A DNA stretch of 64,000 bases from Megasphaera lornae (GTDB lineage Bacteria > Bacillota > Negativicutes > Veillonellales > Megasphaeraceae). Location: positions 17,963 to 81,962 of the forward strand of contig NZ_AFIJ01000033.1 of the NCBI RefSeq assembly GCF_000214495.1, written 5' to 3'. The notes below the pieces were generated by a model. It did no database searches. It was not told where the DNA came from and saw only the letters and a list, made by a program, of their open reading frames with translations. This document shows positions 35,721-46,232 of the stretch, piece after piece. How positions within the stretch are numbered: the first letter of the stretch is position 1; each line of letters begins with the position of its first letter. Made by a program: the position numbers and the translations under genes.

Positions 35721-37664
35721 TTACAAATATTGGTCTTGTACGAGTGTATTGTTTATAAATACCTTAACATGTGTGCGACCGACGCCGCTCACATTTTTAA
35801 CGACCGTATCTCCGCCTGCCTGCACTTTATCATACACAGTTCGTGAACCGTTATCATCGGTAAGAACAATTTGTACATGCGGATTGGACGAGCCGTTCGG
35901 CACATGAATATTTACTTTTCCGGAACGCATGGCGCCGGTCCCTTCCTTCGGTACATCCGCCGAAGACGTATCGGCCGTTTGCGGGTATGTCACATACAAA
36001 TCCGCCGTCCGACCGCCTTTACGCAAAGACTGCCCCGTAACCGTCGCTTGTGCATTCGGCAAATTACTATTGAGATTCCCTACCGTGCCGATAGAAATGC
36101 CGGCATTATTTAATGTCTGCATAGCCGTATCCAAAGACATGCCGCGAGTGTCGGGAACATTAACGGGAGCCGCTTCCTTCACTTTCACCCGACTTACGAC
36201 AACATCAATCGTAGTATTTTGTGCAACTTTATCCGGCGAAGAAGGCGTTTGTTGTAAAATTTTTCCGTCCTCACGATCCGCATCCGCATACGTTACAGTC
36301 CCGACAGACAACCCGATTTCTTTTAATTTTCGCGTCGCCTCATCCAAAGTTAACCCCCGCAAATCGGGAACCAATACGGTATCGCCGTGATTGCCGCGAC
36401 TCACGGTCAAATAAATGGTCCGATTGGCTTTTACGACAGAACCGCCGATCGGGGTCTGCGTAATCACTTCTCCCACCGGGACATCACTGCTGTCCACTTC
36501 TTTTACGGAAACGGATAAATGCTTATCCGTAAGCATCGTTTGTGCAATTTCCATTTGTTTTCCCGTCACGTCCGGTACCGTAATATCTTGTGTACTCCAA
36601 AAATTTCCAAAAGAAAAAAACGCCCATAAAAAAGCAATAATAAATACACTGCCCATAGCAATAATAATCGATTTTTTAGAATGCCGACTGACGGAATCAA
36701 GAAAGCGATTAAAAATATTCCCTTCTCCCCGTGTGTTTTTTTCCGGCACAGGGGGCAATTTAACCGTTCCTTCAAACCCTTTTTTTATAATCGGCATCGC
36801 ACCTTTATTGGAATTTACAAAACCTTGTGACAAGCGTAATTCCGACATCAGTTCCTCTACCGATTGAAACCGGTCATCCGGGTTCTTGGCCATCGCTTTT
36901 AAAATGCAACGTTCTACCAGCCGCGGAATTCGTCGGTTATATTTAGTCGGTAAAGGAATGGCATCCTGTACATGCTGCAAGGCAATACTCAGCGGCGTAT
37001 CGCCTTCAAAAGGAACGACACCGGTCATCATTTCATACATTACTACCCCGAGCGAATAAATATCCGTTCGCTCATCCAAGGTATTTCCCGAAGCTTGTTC
37101 CGGGGAAAAATAATGAACAGAACCTAAAATTTTTTTGTCTTCTTTCATGGTTGCACTGGAATTAATCGCACGTGCAATACCGAAATCGGCGACTTTAATG
37201 CGCCCCGTTTCCGTCACCAAAATATTATGCGGTTTTATATCACAATGCACCAGTCCGTTATGATGCGCACTTTCTAATGCCTCTCCAATGTCAAAGGCGA
37301 TCTGAATAGACGTATTAATCGGTAAATGCCCATGTTTTTCAATATATTCTTTCAAGGTCTCGCCACGTACAAATTCCATAACAATATAATGGATATCGCC
37401 GTCTTTACCGACATCGTAAATATTCACGATATTAGGATGCGATAATTTTGCCGCCGCCTGCGCTTCCTGTCTAAACCGCGTAACAAATTCATGATCATTT
37501 CCATATTCAGCATGCAAAATTTTTACCGCCACAATGCGGTCCAGTAAAATGTCGCGCGCCTTATATACTACAGCCATGCCGCCCGTGCCCACTTCTTCCA
37601 ATATTTGATATCGGTTCGCTAAGGTATGACCTGTCATTGTTTCTTGTTCCACCACTTTCATCAT
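35721..37664 (-). CDS. PASTA-domain Ser/Thr protein kinase (PrkC/StkP type)
   Basis: A 647-residue membrane kinase. The N-terminal Hanks-type kinase domain (about 15-280) has the glycine loop EVGTGGMAVVY, VAVKIL lysine, VHCDIKPHNIL catalytic loop and DFG. One transmembrane helix lies at about 337-357 and three extracytoplasmic PASTA repeats at about 365-565, which bind muropeptides or lipid II. A final region of about 80 residues resembles neither. It signals cell-wall status to growth and translation. Paired with the phosphatase gene just upstream. Confidence 0.95.
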   Translation of the reverse strand: MMKVVEQETMTGHTLANRYQILEEVGTGGMAVVYKARDILLDRIVAVKILHAEYGNDHEFVTRFRQEAQAAAKLSHPNIVNIYDVGKDGDIHYIVMEFVRGETLKEYIEKHGHLPINTSIQIAFDIGEALESAHHNGLVHCDIKPHNILVTETGRIKVADFGIARAINSSATMKEDKKILGSVHYFSPEQASGNTLDERTDIYSLGVVMYEMMTGVVPFEGDTPLSIALQHVQDAIPLPTKYNRRIPRLVERCILKAMAKNPDDRFQSVEELMSELRLSQGFVNSNKGAMPIIKKGFEGTVKLPPVPEKNTRGEGNIFNRFLDSVSRHSKKSIIIAMGSVFIIAFLWAFFSFGNFWSTQDITVPDVTGKQMEIAQTMLTDKHLSVSVKEVDSSDVPVGEVITQTPIGGSVVKANRTIYLTVSRGNHGDTVLVPDLRGLTLDEATRKLKEIGLSVGTVTYADADREDGKILQQTPSSPDKVAQNTTIDVVVSRVKVKEAAPVNVPDTRGMSLDTAMQTLNNAGISIGTVGNLNSNLPNAQATVTGQSLRKGGRTADLYVTYPQTADTSSADVPKEGTGAMRSGKVNIHVPNGSSNPHVQIVLTDDNGSRTVYDKVQAGGDTVVKNVSGVGRTHVKVFINNTLVQDQYL

Positions 37665-37671
37665 CGTATCC

Positions 37672-38382
37672 TCATTCTACGGTTGTTAAAATTGCCGTCA
37701 CATTATCTTTCGCACCATTCGCATACACACAGTCCAAAAGCTCGTGAATACACTGTCGTTCACTGTTTTCCCGCTCTTGTAACACAGCCTGTATCGTCTG
37801 TGTCGTTACAAACGAAGTTAAGCCGTCCGTGCATAAAAGAATACGATCTCCCGCAAATACGGAAAAATTTCCCGTATCCACCGTTAAATCCTTATCTACA
37901 CCGATAGCGCGCGTCAGCACATGCCGCTGCGGATGCACCGCCGCTTCGGAAAGCGTAATTTTGTGCGTATCCAACAGCACTTGCACCAACGTATGATCCG
38001 TGGTTATTTGCTGTAAGACATCCTGATGATACACATATATACGACTGTCCCCAACATGCGCCCAGGACATCTTATTACCTTGTCGTTGCAACATAGTCAG
38101 CGTTGTTCCCATGCCTTCTAAAGAGGTATCGATAATCGTCTTGCTCAAAACACAGGCATTGGCATATTGAACCGCCTTTTCCAACAAAATCGGTTCCTCG
38201 CGGGTATAATGCGACACATAATACGCCACCGCTTCTACCGCCGTACGGCTGGCCACTTCTCCGCCTACATAACCGCCCATGCCGTCCGCAACGGCTAACA
38301 TATCTTGTTGTTCACTTATATAAAAGGAATCTTCATTGACCTTCCGTACCAGACCGATCCGAGATTCACCGTAGGTACCCAA
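37672..38382 (-). CDS. PP2C-family Ser/Thr phosphatase (Stp/PrpC type)
   Basis: A protein of about 236 residues that reverses PASTA-kinase phosphorylation. Metal-binding motifs are GLVRKVNEDSFY, AVADGMGGYVGGEVAS, WAHVGDSRIY and CTDGLTSFV. The open frame reaches 38418 (GTG) without a ribosome binding site. A TTG at 38382 preceded by AGAGAGG fits the family N terminus better, but the exact start is uncertain. It lies between rlmN and the kinase. Confidence 0.92.
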   Translation of the reverse strand: MGTYGESRIGLVRKVNEDSFYISEQQDMLAVADGMGGYVGGEVASRTAVEAVAYYVSHYTREEPILLEKAVQYANACVLSKTIIDTSLEGMGTTLTMLQRQGNKMSWAHVGDSRIYVYHQDVLQQITTDHTLVQVLLDTHKITLSEAAVHPQRHVLTRAIGVDKDLTVDTGNFSVFAGDRILLCTDGLTSFVTTQTIQAVLQERENSERQCIHELLDCVYANGAKDNVTAILTTVE

Positions 38383-38439
38383 AATTTCATACCCTCTCTT
38401 TCTTATGCCTATAGGCACAACTAATACATATCATATACC

Positions 38440-39477
38440 CTACTTCCTGTCAACCGCTTCGCGTTGAATTCGCAATTGCCCGCAAGCGGCTTGAATTTCA
38501 CTGCCCATTTCTCGCCGCAACGTAACAGAAATATGATGTTTTTTTAAAATTTTTACAAATGCCTGCATTTCTCGTAACGTCGGTCGCCGTAAGCCGACAT
38601 CGTAATTATCATTAATAGGAATCGCATTAATGAGTACATTTTTATGTGCCATCCGTGCGGCCAATTCCTCGGCACAGGCGGGTGTACAAGTAAGGTCACG
38701 AATTAAAATATATTCAAACGTAACTTTCCGTCCCGTCACGGCAAAGTAATGAAACGCAGCCCGGACAATATCCTCCCAGGCATACGTATCGGCAATCGGC
38801 ATAATTTTTCGCCGCAGTTCGTGATTCGACGCATGTAAAGATACGGCCAAATTAACAGGAATCCCTTCTTGCGCCAGTTTATATATTTGCGGCACAATTC
38901 CTGCCGTCGAAATAGTCATATTGCGGTAGCCCAAATAAAAACTGTACGCTTCATGAATCGTTCGTAAAAAGCGAAGAACGTTATCATAATTCAGTAACGG
39001 CTCACCGGTCCCCATAAGCACGACAGAATGCAAATCCGTTGTTACATAGCGACGAAAAGCCAACAATTGCGCCTGCATTTCTCCCATCGTTAAATTTCGC
39101 ACAAAACCGTTTTTAGCGGATGCACAAAAAAGACAATTAACCGCACAACCTACTTGCGAAGAAAGACAAATGGAATTGCCGTAATTATGTCGCATCAACA
39201 CGGTTTCTACAGTCTGTCCGTCTGCCAATTGCACTAAAAGTTTTACCGTCTCACCATTTGCGGAATCCAGCCTGGATACAATCGGCGGAATATAAATTTC
39301 CAACAAATTTTGCAATTTCTGCCGATCTTGTTTCGGCAGCTGAACCATGTCTTCCCAGACAGTAATATTTTGTTTATATACATAGTGGAAAATTTGTTTT
39401 GCCCGAAATTTTTTAATACTGTGCGCCTCTAAAAATTGCTGTAATTCCGGCAAGGTAAAATCCAACAACGAAAGCAT
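38440..39477 (-). CDS. rlmN: 23S rRNA/tRNA (adenine-2-C)-methyltransferase RlmN
   Basis: A 345-residue radical-SAM enzyme. The cluster-binding motif is CAVNCLFCASAKNGFVRNLT, and a second catalytic cysteine sits near the C terminus (AACGQLRI). It methylates A2503 of 23S rRNA and A37 of some tRNAs. The ATG lies two bases after the rsmB stop with AAGGG inside the end of rsmB. Confidence 0.96.
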   Translation of the reverse strand: MLSLLDFTLPELQQFLEAHSIKKFRAKQIFHYVYKQNITVWEDMVQLPKQDRQKLQNLLEIYIPPIVSRLDSANGETVKLLVQLADGQTVETVLMRHNYGNSICLSSQVGCAVNCLFCASAKNGFVRNLTMGEMQAQLLAFRRYVTTDLHSVVLMGTGEPLLNYDNVLRFLRTIHEAYSFYLGYRNMTISTAGIVPQIYKLAQEGIPVNLAVSLHASNHELRRKIMPIADTYAWEDIVRAAFHYFAVTGRKVTFEYILIRDLTCTPACAEELAARMAHKNVLINAIPINDNYDVGLRRPTLREMQAFVKILKKHHISVTLRREMGSEIQAACGQLRIQREAVDRK

Positions 39478-39478
39478 C

Positions 39479-40807
39479 TCAGCTATCCCTTCTCATTTTT
39501 GCAATAAAAAATCCGTCTATGCCGTCCCGTTGCGGCAATACGTCAATATACTTTCCCGGTTGCGGCCAGGAACAGGTTTCCCCGGCCCGAAGCAGCGTAA
39601 ACTCGGTATGTCGCTGTAAAAACGCTTCCACCACCGCCGCATTTTCCGCCGTATTTATAGTACATGTACTATATACAAGAATCCCGCCCGTTTTAACACA
39701 AGCGGCCGCGCCGTTCAATATACGCGTTTGAAGACTCGGCAAACGCATGAGATCCTGTTCTTTCTTCCGCCAACGCAGATCTAATTTACGCCGTAAAATC
39801 CCCAATCCCGAACAGGGTGCATCGACCAATACCCGATCCGCCTTCGCCGGAAACCGTTCGCCTATACGTACGGCATCCTGCAGTATGGTGCGTATATTCG
39901 ACAGCTGTAATTTTTTCGCATTTTCCCGAATAAGTTGCAATTTATGTTCATATATATCCGCCCCGTATACGAGGCAATCGGGGCCTCCCAAGGAGGCGAT
40001 ATGCGTGGTCTTTCCTCCGGGGGCGGCGCAAACATCCAGCACGACATCTCCCGGTTGCGGATCCAACACATGCGCCACTAATTGGGAGGCTTCATCCTGT
40101 ATCATAGCCCGACCTGCTGCCAGCAATTCCAAATTTTGTACAGCATCATTCGTTTCTATATACAAACTTTCCGGTGCATACCGTCCCGGTCGCGTGACAA
40201 TTCCCTTTTCAGCCAACATGGCCATCGCTTTTTCCCGAGATATTTTCTGCGTTTGTATGCGTACGCATAACTCCGGAATCGTATCAAAAAATCGACACAA
40301 TTTCACGGTTTCTTCAAAACCGTACTGTTGCAAACACCGGCGAATAAACCAGTTTTGCTGATGATAGGTCAACGCCAAATGAAGCACTTCATCTTCTTGT
40401 CGGGACGGAACGACAAATACTTCCGGCCGACGCAACGCATTGCGCAATACAGCATTAACAAATTTTGCCATGCCTTCATGCCCCATCTTGCGTGCCAGAG
40501 CAACCGCTTCATAACAAGCCGCCGACGGCGGCACTTTGTCCAAATACTGCAACTGATACAATCCTAATCGCAAAATCGCCGCACAAACCGCATCCATCTG
40601 CTGTAACGATCGTTTACTGAGCATACCTATCGCACGATCCAACATCGCCATATACCGTAATGTACCGTACACAAGTTCTGTATAAAAGCGTCGGTCCCGA
40701 TCAGAGAGCGCATATTTTTTTATCATTCGGGATACCACAATATTGCTGTATCCGCCGTCCTGCCAAATTAACAACAGGCTGCGTACAGCCAACTCGCGTA
40801 TATTCAT
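39479..40807 (-). CDS. rsmB: 16S rRNA (cytosine-967-C5)-methyltransferase RsmB
   Basis: A 442-residue protein. An N-terminal NusB-like domain (about 1-140) precedes a SAM-binding domain with VLDVCAAPGGKTTHIA near 247, the catalytic cysteine in VDAPCSGLG and a second in YSTCTI. It is part of the fmt-rsmB-rlmN series conserved in Firmicutes. Confidence 0.96.
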   Translation of the reverse strand: MNIRELAVRSLLLIWQDGGYSNIVVSRMIKKYALSDRDRRFYTELVYGTLRYMAMLDRAIGMLSKRSLQQMDAVCAAILRLGLYQLQYLDKVPPSAACYEAVALARKMGHEGMAKFVNAVLRNALRRPEVFVVPSRQEDEVLHLALTYHQQNWFIRRCLQQYGFEETVKLCRFFDTIPELCVRIQTQKISREKAMAMLAEKGIVTRPGRYAPESLYIETNDAVQNLELLAAGRAMIQDEASQLVAHVLDPQPGDVVLDVCAAPGGKTTHIASLGGPDCLVYGADIYEHKLQLIRENAKKLQLSNIRTILQDAVRIGERFPAKADRVLVDAPCSGLGILRRKLDLRWRKKEQDLMRLPSLQTRILNGAAACVKTGGILVYSTCTINTAENAAVVEAFLQRHTEFTLLRAGETCSWPQPGKYIDVLPQRDGIDGFFIAKMRRDS

Positions 40808-40881
40808 ACAAATTTATCTCCTTTATCCGCGTATAAAAGAGGACAGCTTTTTAGCCGCTGTCCCTGCTGTCCTTACCGCTG

Positions 40882-41820
40882 TCATTTTAAAACTTCGCCC
40901 ACCCGCAAAGGTGTCCCCTGTAAAAATTGCCCCGTTTTCATGCGTTTGCGGCTCTCCGGCTGCACTTCCAACACACGTAAAGCGCCATTGCCGGTTTGTA
41001 CCGTAAAATGTGCTTTATCTACCGCTATCACCGTTCCCGGCGGACATGACGACGTATGCGGCACGACTTGAGCCGACCAAATTTTCAACCGCTTTCCCGC
41101 ATACTGCGTATACGCCCCGGGAGAAGGATCCAACGTTCGTATCCATCGTTCCAACACGATTGCCTCTTGCCGCCAATCCAAAGCGGCCATATCTTTTGTA
41201 ATTTTAGCGGTATACGTAGCATGCGCTTCTTCCTGCGCGACAGCCCCGGCTTCATACGCCGGCAAATCCGCCAAAACTGTCGTCAAAGTACGCGCCCCCA
41301 ACGTTGCCAGTTTAGTAAATAACGAGCCGGTTGTCTCCTCCGCGTCTAAGGAAAGTTCCGCCTGTTTCAAAATCTTCCCCGTATCCAGGCCTTCATCCAA
41401 CCTCATAATCGTCACGCCGCTCTTCGTATCTCCTTCTTTAATGGCGTATTGAATAGGCGCCGCCCCGCGATATTTCGGTAGTAACGAAGCATGCACATTA
41501 AGGCATCCGTACATCGGCAAATGCACAATAGAAGGCGGCAATATTTTCCCATACGCAATCACAATAATCACGTCCGGAGCCAACTGCCGCAGCTGTGCTT
41601 CTACCTCTGCCGTGCGCAAATTTGTCGGTTGAAACACAGGAATATCATACATTTCCGCCGTTTTTTTGACGGGACCGGCCGTCACTTTTTTCCCCCGTCC
41701 CCGTTCTTTATCGGGTTGTGTAAAAACGGCTGCAATCTCATGCCCCGCCTCCTTCAAGGCCTTCAAAGAGGGCACGGAAAAATCGGGTGTTCCCATAAAA
41801 ACAATACGCCATGGTCTCAT
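40882..41820 (-). CDS. fmt: Methionyl-tRNA formyltransferase
   Basis: A 312-residue enzyme that formylates initiator tRNA. The formyl-binding core has IVFMGTPDFSVPSL, NVHASLLPKYRGAAPIQYAI with the catalytic Asn/His, and MRLDEGLDTG; a C-terminal OB fold follows. Its start overlaps the def stop by four bases; formylation and deformylation genes are thus coupled. Confidence 0.97.
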   Translation of the reverse strand: MRPWRIVFMGTPDFSVPSLKALKEAGHEIAAVFTQPDKERGRGKKVTAGPVKKTAEMYDIPVFQPTNLRTAEVEAQLRQLAPDVIIVIAYGKILPPSIVHLPMYGCLNVHASLLPKYRGAAPIQYAIKEGDTKSGVTIMRLDEGLDTGKILKQAELSLDAEETTGSLFTKLATLGARTLTTVLADLPAYEAGAVAQEEAHATYTAKITKDMAALDWRQEAIVLERWIRTLDPSPGAYTQYAGKRLKIWSAQVVPHTSSCPPGTVIAVDKAHFTVQTGNGALRVLEVQPESRKRMKTGQFLQGTPLRVGEVLK

Positions 41821-42281
41821 GCTTCCGTCACCTTTCGTATATTTTTCGCTTTTTCAATAAATAAAATTCCGTTCAAATGATCAATTTCATGCTGAAAAAT
41901 GCGTGCCAAAAAATGTTCCGGCTCATAATATACCGTTTTTCCTCTACGATTTAATGCTTTTACTTTAATTTTACTGTAACGAGAAACTATCCCATAGTAT
42001 CCCGGTACGCTTAAACAACCTTCCGTATCTTCTTCCATTTCCGTAGAAGTTTCCAAAATTTCCGGATTAATCAATTCAATAAGGCCGTTCCCGTCATCCA
42101 GAACAATCAACCGTAACGATTCATTAATTTGCGGTGCCGCCAAGCCGACACCGTTCGCTTTATACATAGTTTCCGCCATATCATCCAATAGTTTTTTTAT
42201 ATGTTTTGTAATAACCGGAACCGGCTTGGCTGCCGCTTTTAAAACAGGATTACCGGCTTTTATAATATTGAGTTTTGCCAC
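41817..42281 (-). CDS. def: Peptide deformylase
   Basis: A 154-residue metalloenzyme that removes formyl from nascent proteins. The three motifs are GVGLAAPQI, EGCLSVPG and HEIDHLNG, which hold the metal Cys and two His. The GTG at 42281, preceded by GAGGTG, gives the family N terminus MAKLNIIKAG; the frame to 42332 is trimmed. The motif spacing is of the shorter (type 1-like) form. Confidence 0.96.
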   Translation of the reverse strand: MAKLNIIKAGNPVLKAAAKPVPVITKHIKKLLDDMAETMYKANGVGLAAPQINESLRLIVLDDGNGLIELINPEILETSTEMEEDTEGCLSVPGYYGIVSRYSKIKVKALNRRGKTVYYEPEHFLARIFQHEIDHLNGILFIEKAKNIRKVTEA

Positions 42282-42357
42282 ATTATTCACCTCATTACTT
42301 ACCATACCCGTGTTACTGTACTTAGTATACACCTATTCCGCCTATCTATCTATTATC

Positions 42358-44718
42358 CTACCATGCCGGATCGACATCTATAATAATTCCCTTTTGAAAA
42401 CAAGCCGAAGATTGTTGTATCCGCTTCTTAATTGCCGTCAAATCGGCTCCTTTAAGAAGAATAACCGCCCTATATTTATTACGCACTTTTTTGACCGCAT
42501 CTACAAAAGGACCGATTATTTCCACCGCATCGCCCTGTTCTTCTACATAAGACCGCAGCAACGAAGCGATAGTATGCGCCGATTTCCAAACCTGCGTTTC
42601 CTGTTCATCTTGAAACAAAATGCGAATTAATTGATGAAAAGGGGGATATAAAAACGTCTTGCGATATGCAAGTTCCTCTTTATAAAATCCTTTGAAATCC
42701 TGTTGTTTCGCATATTGTACAACATAATGCTCCGGCGCATAGGTTTGCATGACCACCCGCCCGGGAAGCGCTCCCCTGCCGGCTCTGCCTGCCGCCTGCG
42801 TCAATAATTGAAACGTTCGTTCAGCGGCCAGATAATTGGGCAAATTCAATAAACTGTCGGCCGCTAAAATACCTACTGCCGTGACTTGCATAAAATCATG
42901 CCCTTTGGCCACCATTTGTGTTCCTAATAAAATATCATAGTCGCCGCGACGAAACGCCTCAATAATCCGATCGCCGCCATTTTTTCGTCGCGTTGTATCC
43001 TGATCCAGCCGAATAACCCGGGCCGCAGGAAAAATATCATGTAATTCGGCTGCCGCTTTTTCCGTACCGGTACCGAAAAATTTAATATACGGACTGCCGC
43101 AGGCGGGGCATGTTTTCGGTATTTCCCGCCGCGCCTCACAATAATGACAACGCAGTAGTTCCTGATCTTTATGATAAACCATAGGAACATCACAAGTATT
43201 ACATTTTACCACAAAACCGCAGGAACGACACATAACAAAGGTAGAAAATCCTCGTCTGTTCAATAAAATAATCGTCTGGTTCCCCGCCTGCAGCGTATGT
43301 TCCACCAGCTCTACCAGCGTCGGCGACAATACTTCATATCGCCCCCGTTGAAATTCTTCTCTCATATCTACGACCTGCACGGAGGGCAACGGTCGTCCCT
43401 GCACTCTGTATTTTAATTCCAGCAGCGTATATATGCCCTTTTCTGCTAAGTAATACTCCCGTACGGACGGAGTAGCGCTGCCCAAAATAACAGGACATTT
43501 GTAATATGCCGCCCGGGTACGTGCCACTTCTATAGCATGATACCGAGGCGTTTCTTCTTGTTTATACGAACCGTCATGACATTCATCAACAATAATCAAT
43601 CCCAGATTCCGTACCCCTGTAAATACGGCCGAACGGGCACCGATGCAAATATGACAACCGCCTTCTTTCATACGCAACCAATTGGCCTGTCGTTCCCCTT
43701 GTGAAAGCTGACTGTGCATCACCACCACATCTTCTCCGAAACGAGCGGAAAACCGACGCACAATTTGTCCGGTCAGCGCAATTTCCGGAACCAATACCAG
43801 CACTTGCTTTCCTGCACGAATCACTTGTGCCGCCAATTGCATATACACTTCCGTCTTACCGCTACCCGTCACGCCGTGCAGCACATACGTACGACCTTCC
43901 GTATCTTGCTGTACGGCGGAAATTGCCGCCAGCTGCTCGGCCGTAAGCTTCCACGGCAACGAAGAAAGTGTCACAGGACCCGCTCCGGTTGTCTCCCGCA
44001 TTTTTTTTTGAATGACAAGCAGACCGTCCGCTGCCATACGTCGGGCAACATCCCGCGAAAATCCGTTTTCTCGTAATTCCGTAAGGGAACACTCTCCCTT
44101 ACGAACTAAAAACTCCCACAACTCCCGCTGTTTCGGGCGACGTTTCAACACGGTCGTATCGACTGCAGGTACAATCTGCAGCCATTCTTCCATTTTATCG
44201 CTAATCGTATTTTTCCATACTTTTTGTTCTTGCAACGTGCCGTTTTGCAACAATCGCGCCACTGCCGCCGCTCCGAAGCGAGTTTCCAAAACCTTGCGGG
44301 AAACGGCGCCTGCATGCACTACTGCCGTATATATTTGCTCGTCAACAGCTGCGGCGCCGTGAAGCGTACCTCCCACAATCCGACGTTGACAGCGTACACC
44401 TTTTTTTTCCACCATAAACAAGCGTAACGCTTCCGCCGCATTACATAAGTAATAATCACGAATCCACAGCGCCGTACGGACCATTTCTTCTTGAAAGCCA
44501 TGTTGCACAGATAAAACATCAATAATCGACTTCAGCGTAAAAGAAAACGTGCGACTATTTTCCCTACTCAACGCAATCACGATTCCTTCTTCGCAGCGCC
44601 GTCCGAAAGGAACCAATACCCGACTTCCCACCTGTACGGGCAAAGAATCCGGCACGGTATACGAAAAAGTCTGTTGTACTTGTTTTGCCGTCGTATTAAT
44701 AATAATATCCGCTATCAT
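42358..44718 (-). CDS. priA: Primosomal protein N' (PriA helicase)
   Basis: A 786-residue replication-restart helicase. The N-terminal 3'-DNA-binding domain is followed by Walker A HGVTGSGKTEVYMQL, Walker B VDECHD, a zinc-binding region with paired cysteines (CRSCG, CNTC, CHYC, CPACG) and helicase motif VI in AAGRAGRG. Length is typical of Firmicutes. In most Firmicutes it directly follows coaBC; here metK lies between. Confidence 0.96.
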   Translation of the reverse strand: MIADIIINTTAKQVQQTFSYTVPDSLPVQVGSRVLVPFGRRCEEGIVIALSRENSRTFSFTLKSIIDVLSVQHGFQEEMVRTALWIRDYYLCNAAEALRLFMVEKKGVRCQRRIVGGTLHGAAAVDEQIYTAVVHAGAVSRKVLETRFGAAAVARLLQNGTLQEQKVWKNTISDKMEEWLQIVPAVDTTVLKRRPKQRELWEFLVRKGECSLTELRENGFSRDVARRMAADGLLVIQKKMRETTGAGPVTLSSLPWKLTAEQLAAISAVQQDTEGRTYVLHGVTGSGKTEVYMQLAAQVIRAGKQVLVLVPEIALTGQIVRRFSARFGEDVVVMHSQLSQGERQANWLRMKEGGCHICIGARSAVFTGVRNLGLIIVDECHDGSYKQEETPRYHAIEVARTRAAYYKCPVILGSATPSVREYYLAEKGIYTLLELKYRVQGRPLPSVQVVDMREEFQRGRYEVLSPTLVELVEHTLQAGNQTIILLNRRGFSTFVMCRSCGFVVKCNTCDVPMVYHKDQELLRCHYCEARREIPKTCPACGSPYIKFFGTGTEKAAAELHDIFPAARVIRLDQDTTRRKNGGDRIIEAFRRGDYDILLGTQMVAKGHDFMQVTAVGILAADSLLNLPNYLAAERTFQLLTQAAGRAGRGALPGRVVMQTYAPEHYVVQYAKQQDFKGFYKEELAYRKTFLYPPFHQLIRILFQDEQETQVWKSAHTIASLLRSYVEEQGDAVEIIGPFVDAVKKVRNKYRAVILLKGADLTAIKKRIQQSSACFQKGIIIDVDPAW

Positions 44719-44745
44719 AGCCCCGCCTCATCGTATATACATAAA

Positions 44746-44774
44746 GATAAGGGCTTGCTGAACAAGCCCTTATC
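44746..44774 (-). terminator. Hairpin after metK
   Basis: ATAAGGGCTTG/CAAGCCCTTAT hairpin between metK and priA with only a weak T run on the minus strand, so partial read-through into priA is likely. Confidence 0.55.
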
Positions 44775-44828
44775 CATTTTATCATATTCACTTCATTTAC
44801 ACCAGTCGTTACGATAATCCGCAAAAGA

Positions 44829-46022
<1,194 letters not shown>

Positions 46023-46032
46023 TTTTTTCCTC

Positions 46033-46178
46033 CTAAAAAAAATCCCCGCTCTTAAATGAGAGGGGGTAAAATCTTACCCATCTTCCAGTAGACGAAAACT
46101 GTTGGAATTAGCACCTTTCACATGAAGGTTGCTGCGACATCATGGGGCCAATCCCTCCGTCGACTCTCGATGGACCTT
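46033..46178 (-). promoter_or_regulatory. SAM-I riboswitch of metK
   Basis: Minus-strand hallmarks of the S-box: ATCGAGAGTCGACGGAGGGA, TGGCCCCATGATGTC, GCAGCAACC and AAGGTGCTAATTCCAACAG. An expression-platform terminator lies at 46037-46067 (CCCCGCTCT/AGAGGGGG on the plus strand) with a T run. SAM binding should cause termination and so limit MetK. Confidence 0.93.
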
Positions 46179-46196
46179 ATTTTATTTTACGTGCTT

Positions 46197-46225
46197 AGTA
46201 TATACTATATTTTTTACGATTGCAA
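46197..46225 (-). promoter_or_regulatory. Promoter of metK
   Basis: TTGCAA (complement of 46220-46225), 17 bases, TATACT (complement of 46197-46202), immediately after the coaBC stop. Confidence 0.65.
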
Positions 46226-46232
46226 GCAGAAA

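Noticed and set aside
39747-40361. 204-residue plus-strand frame
   Set aside because: Entirely antisense to rsmB, with no recognisable motif.
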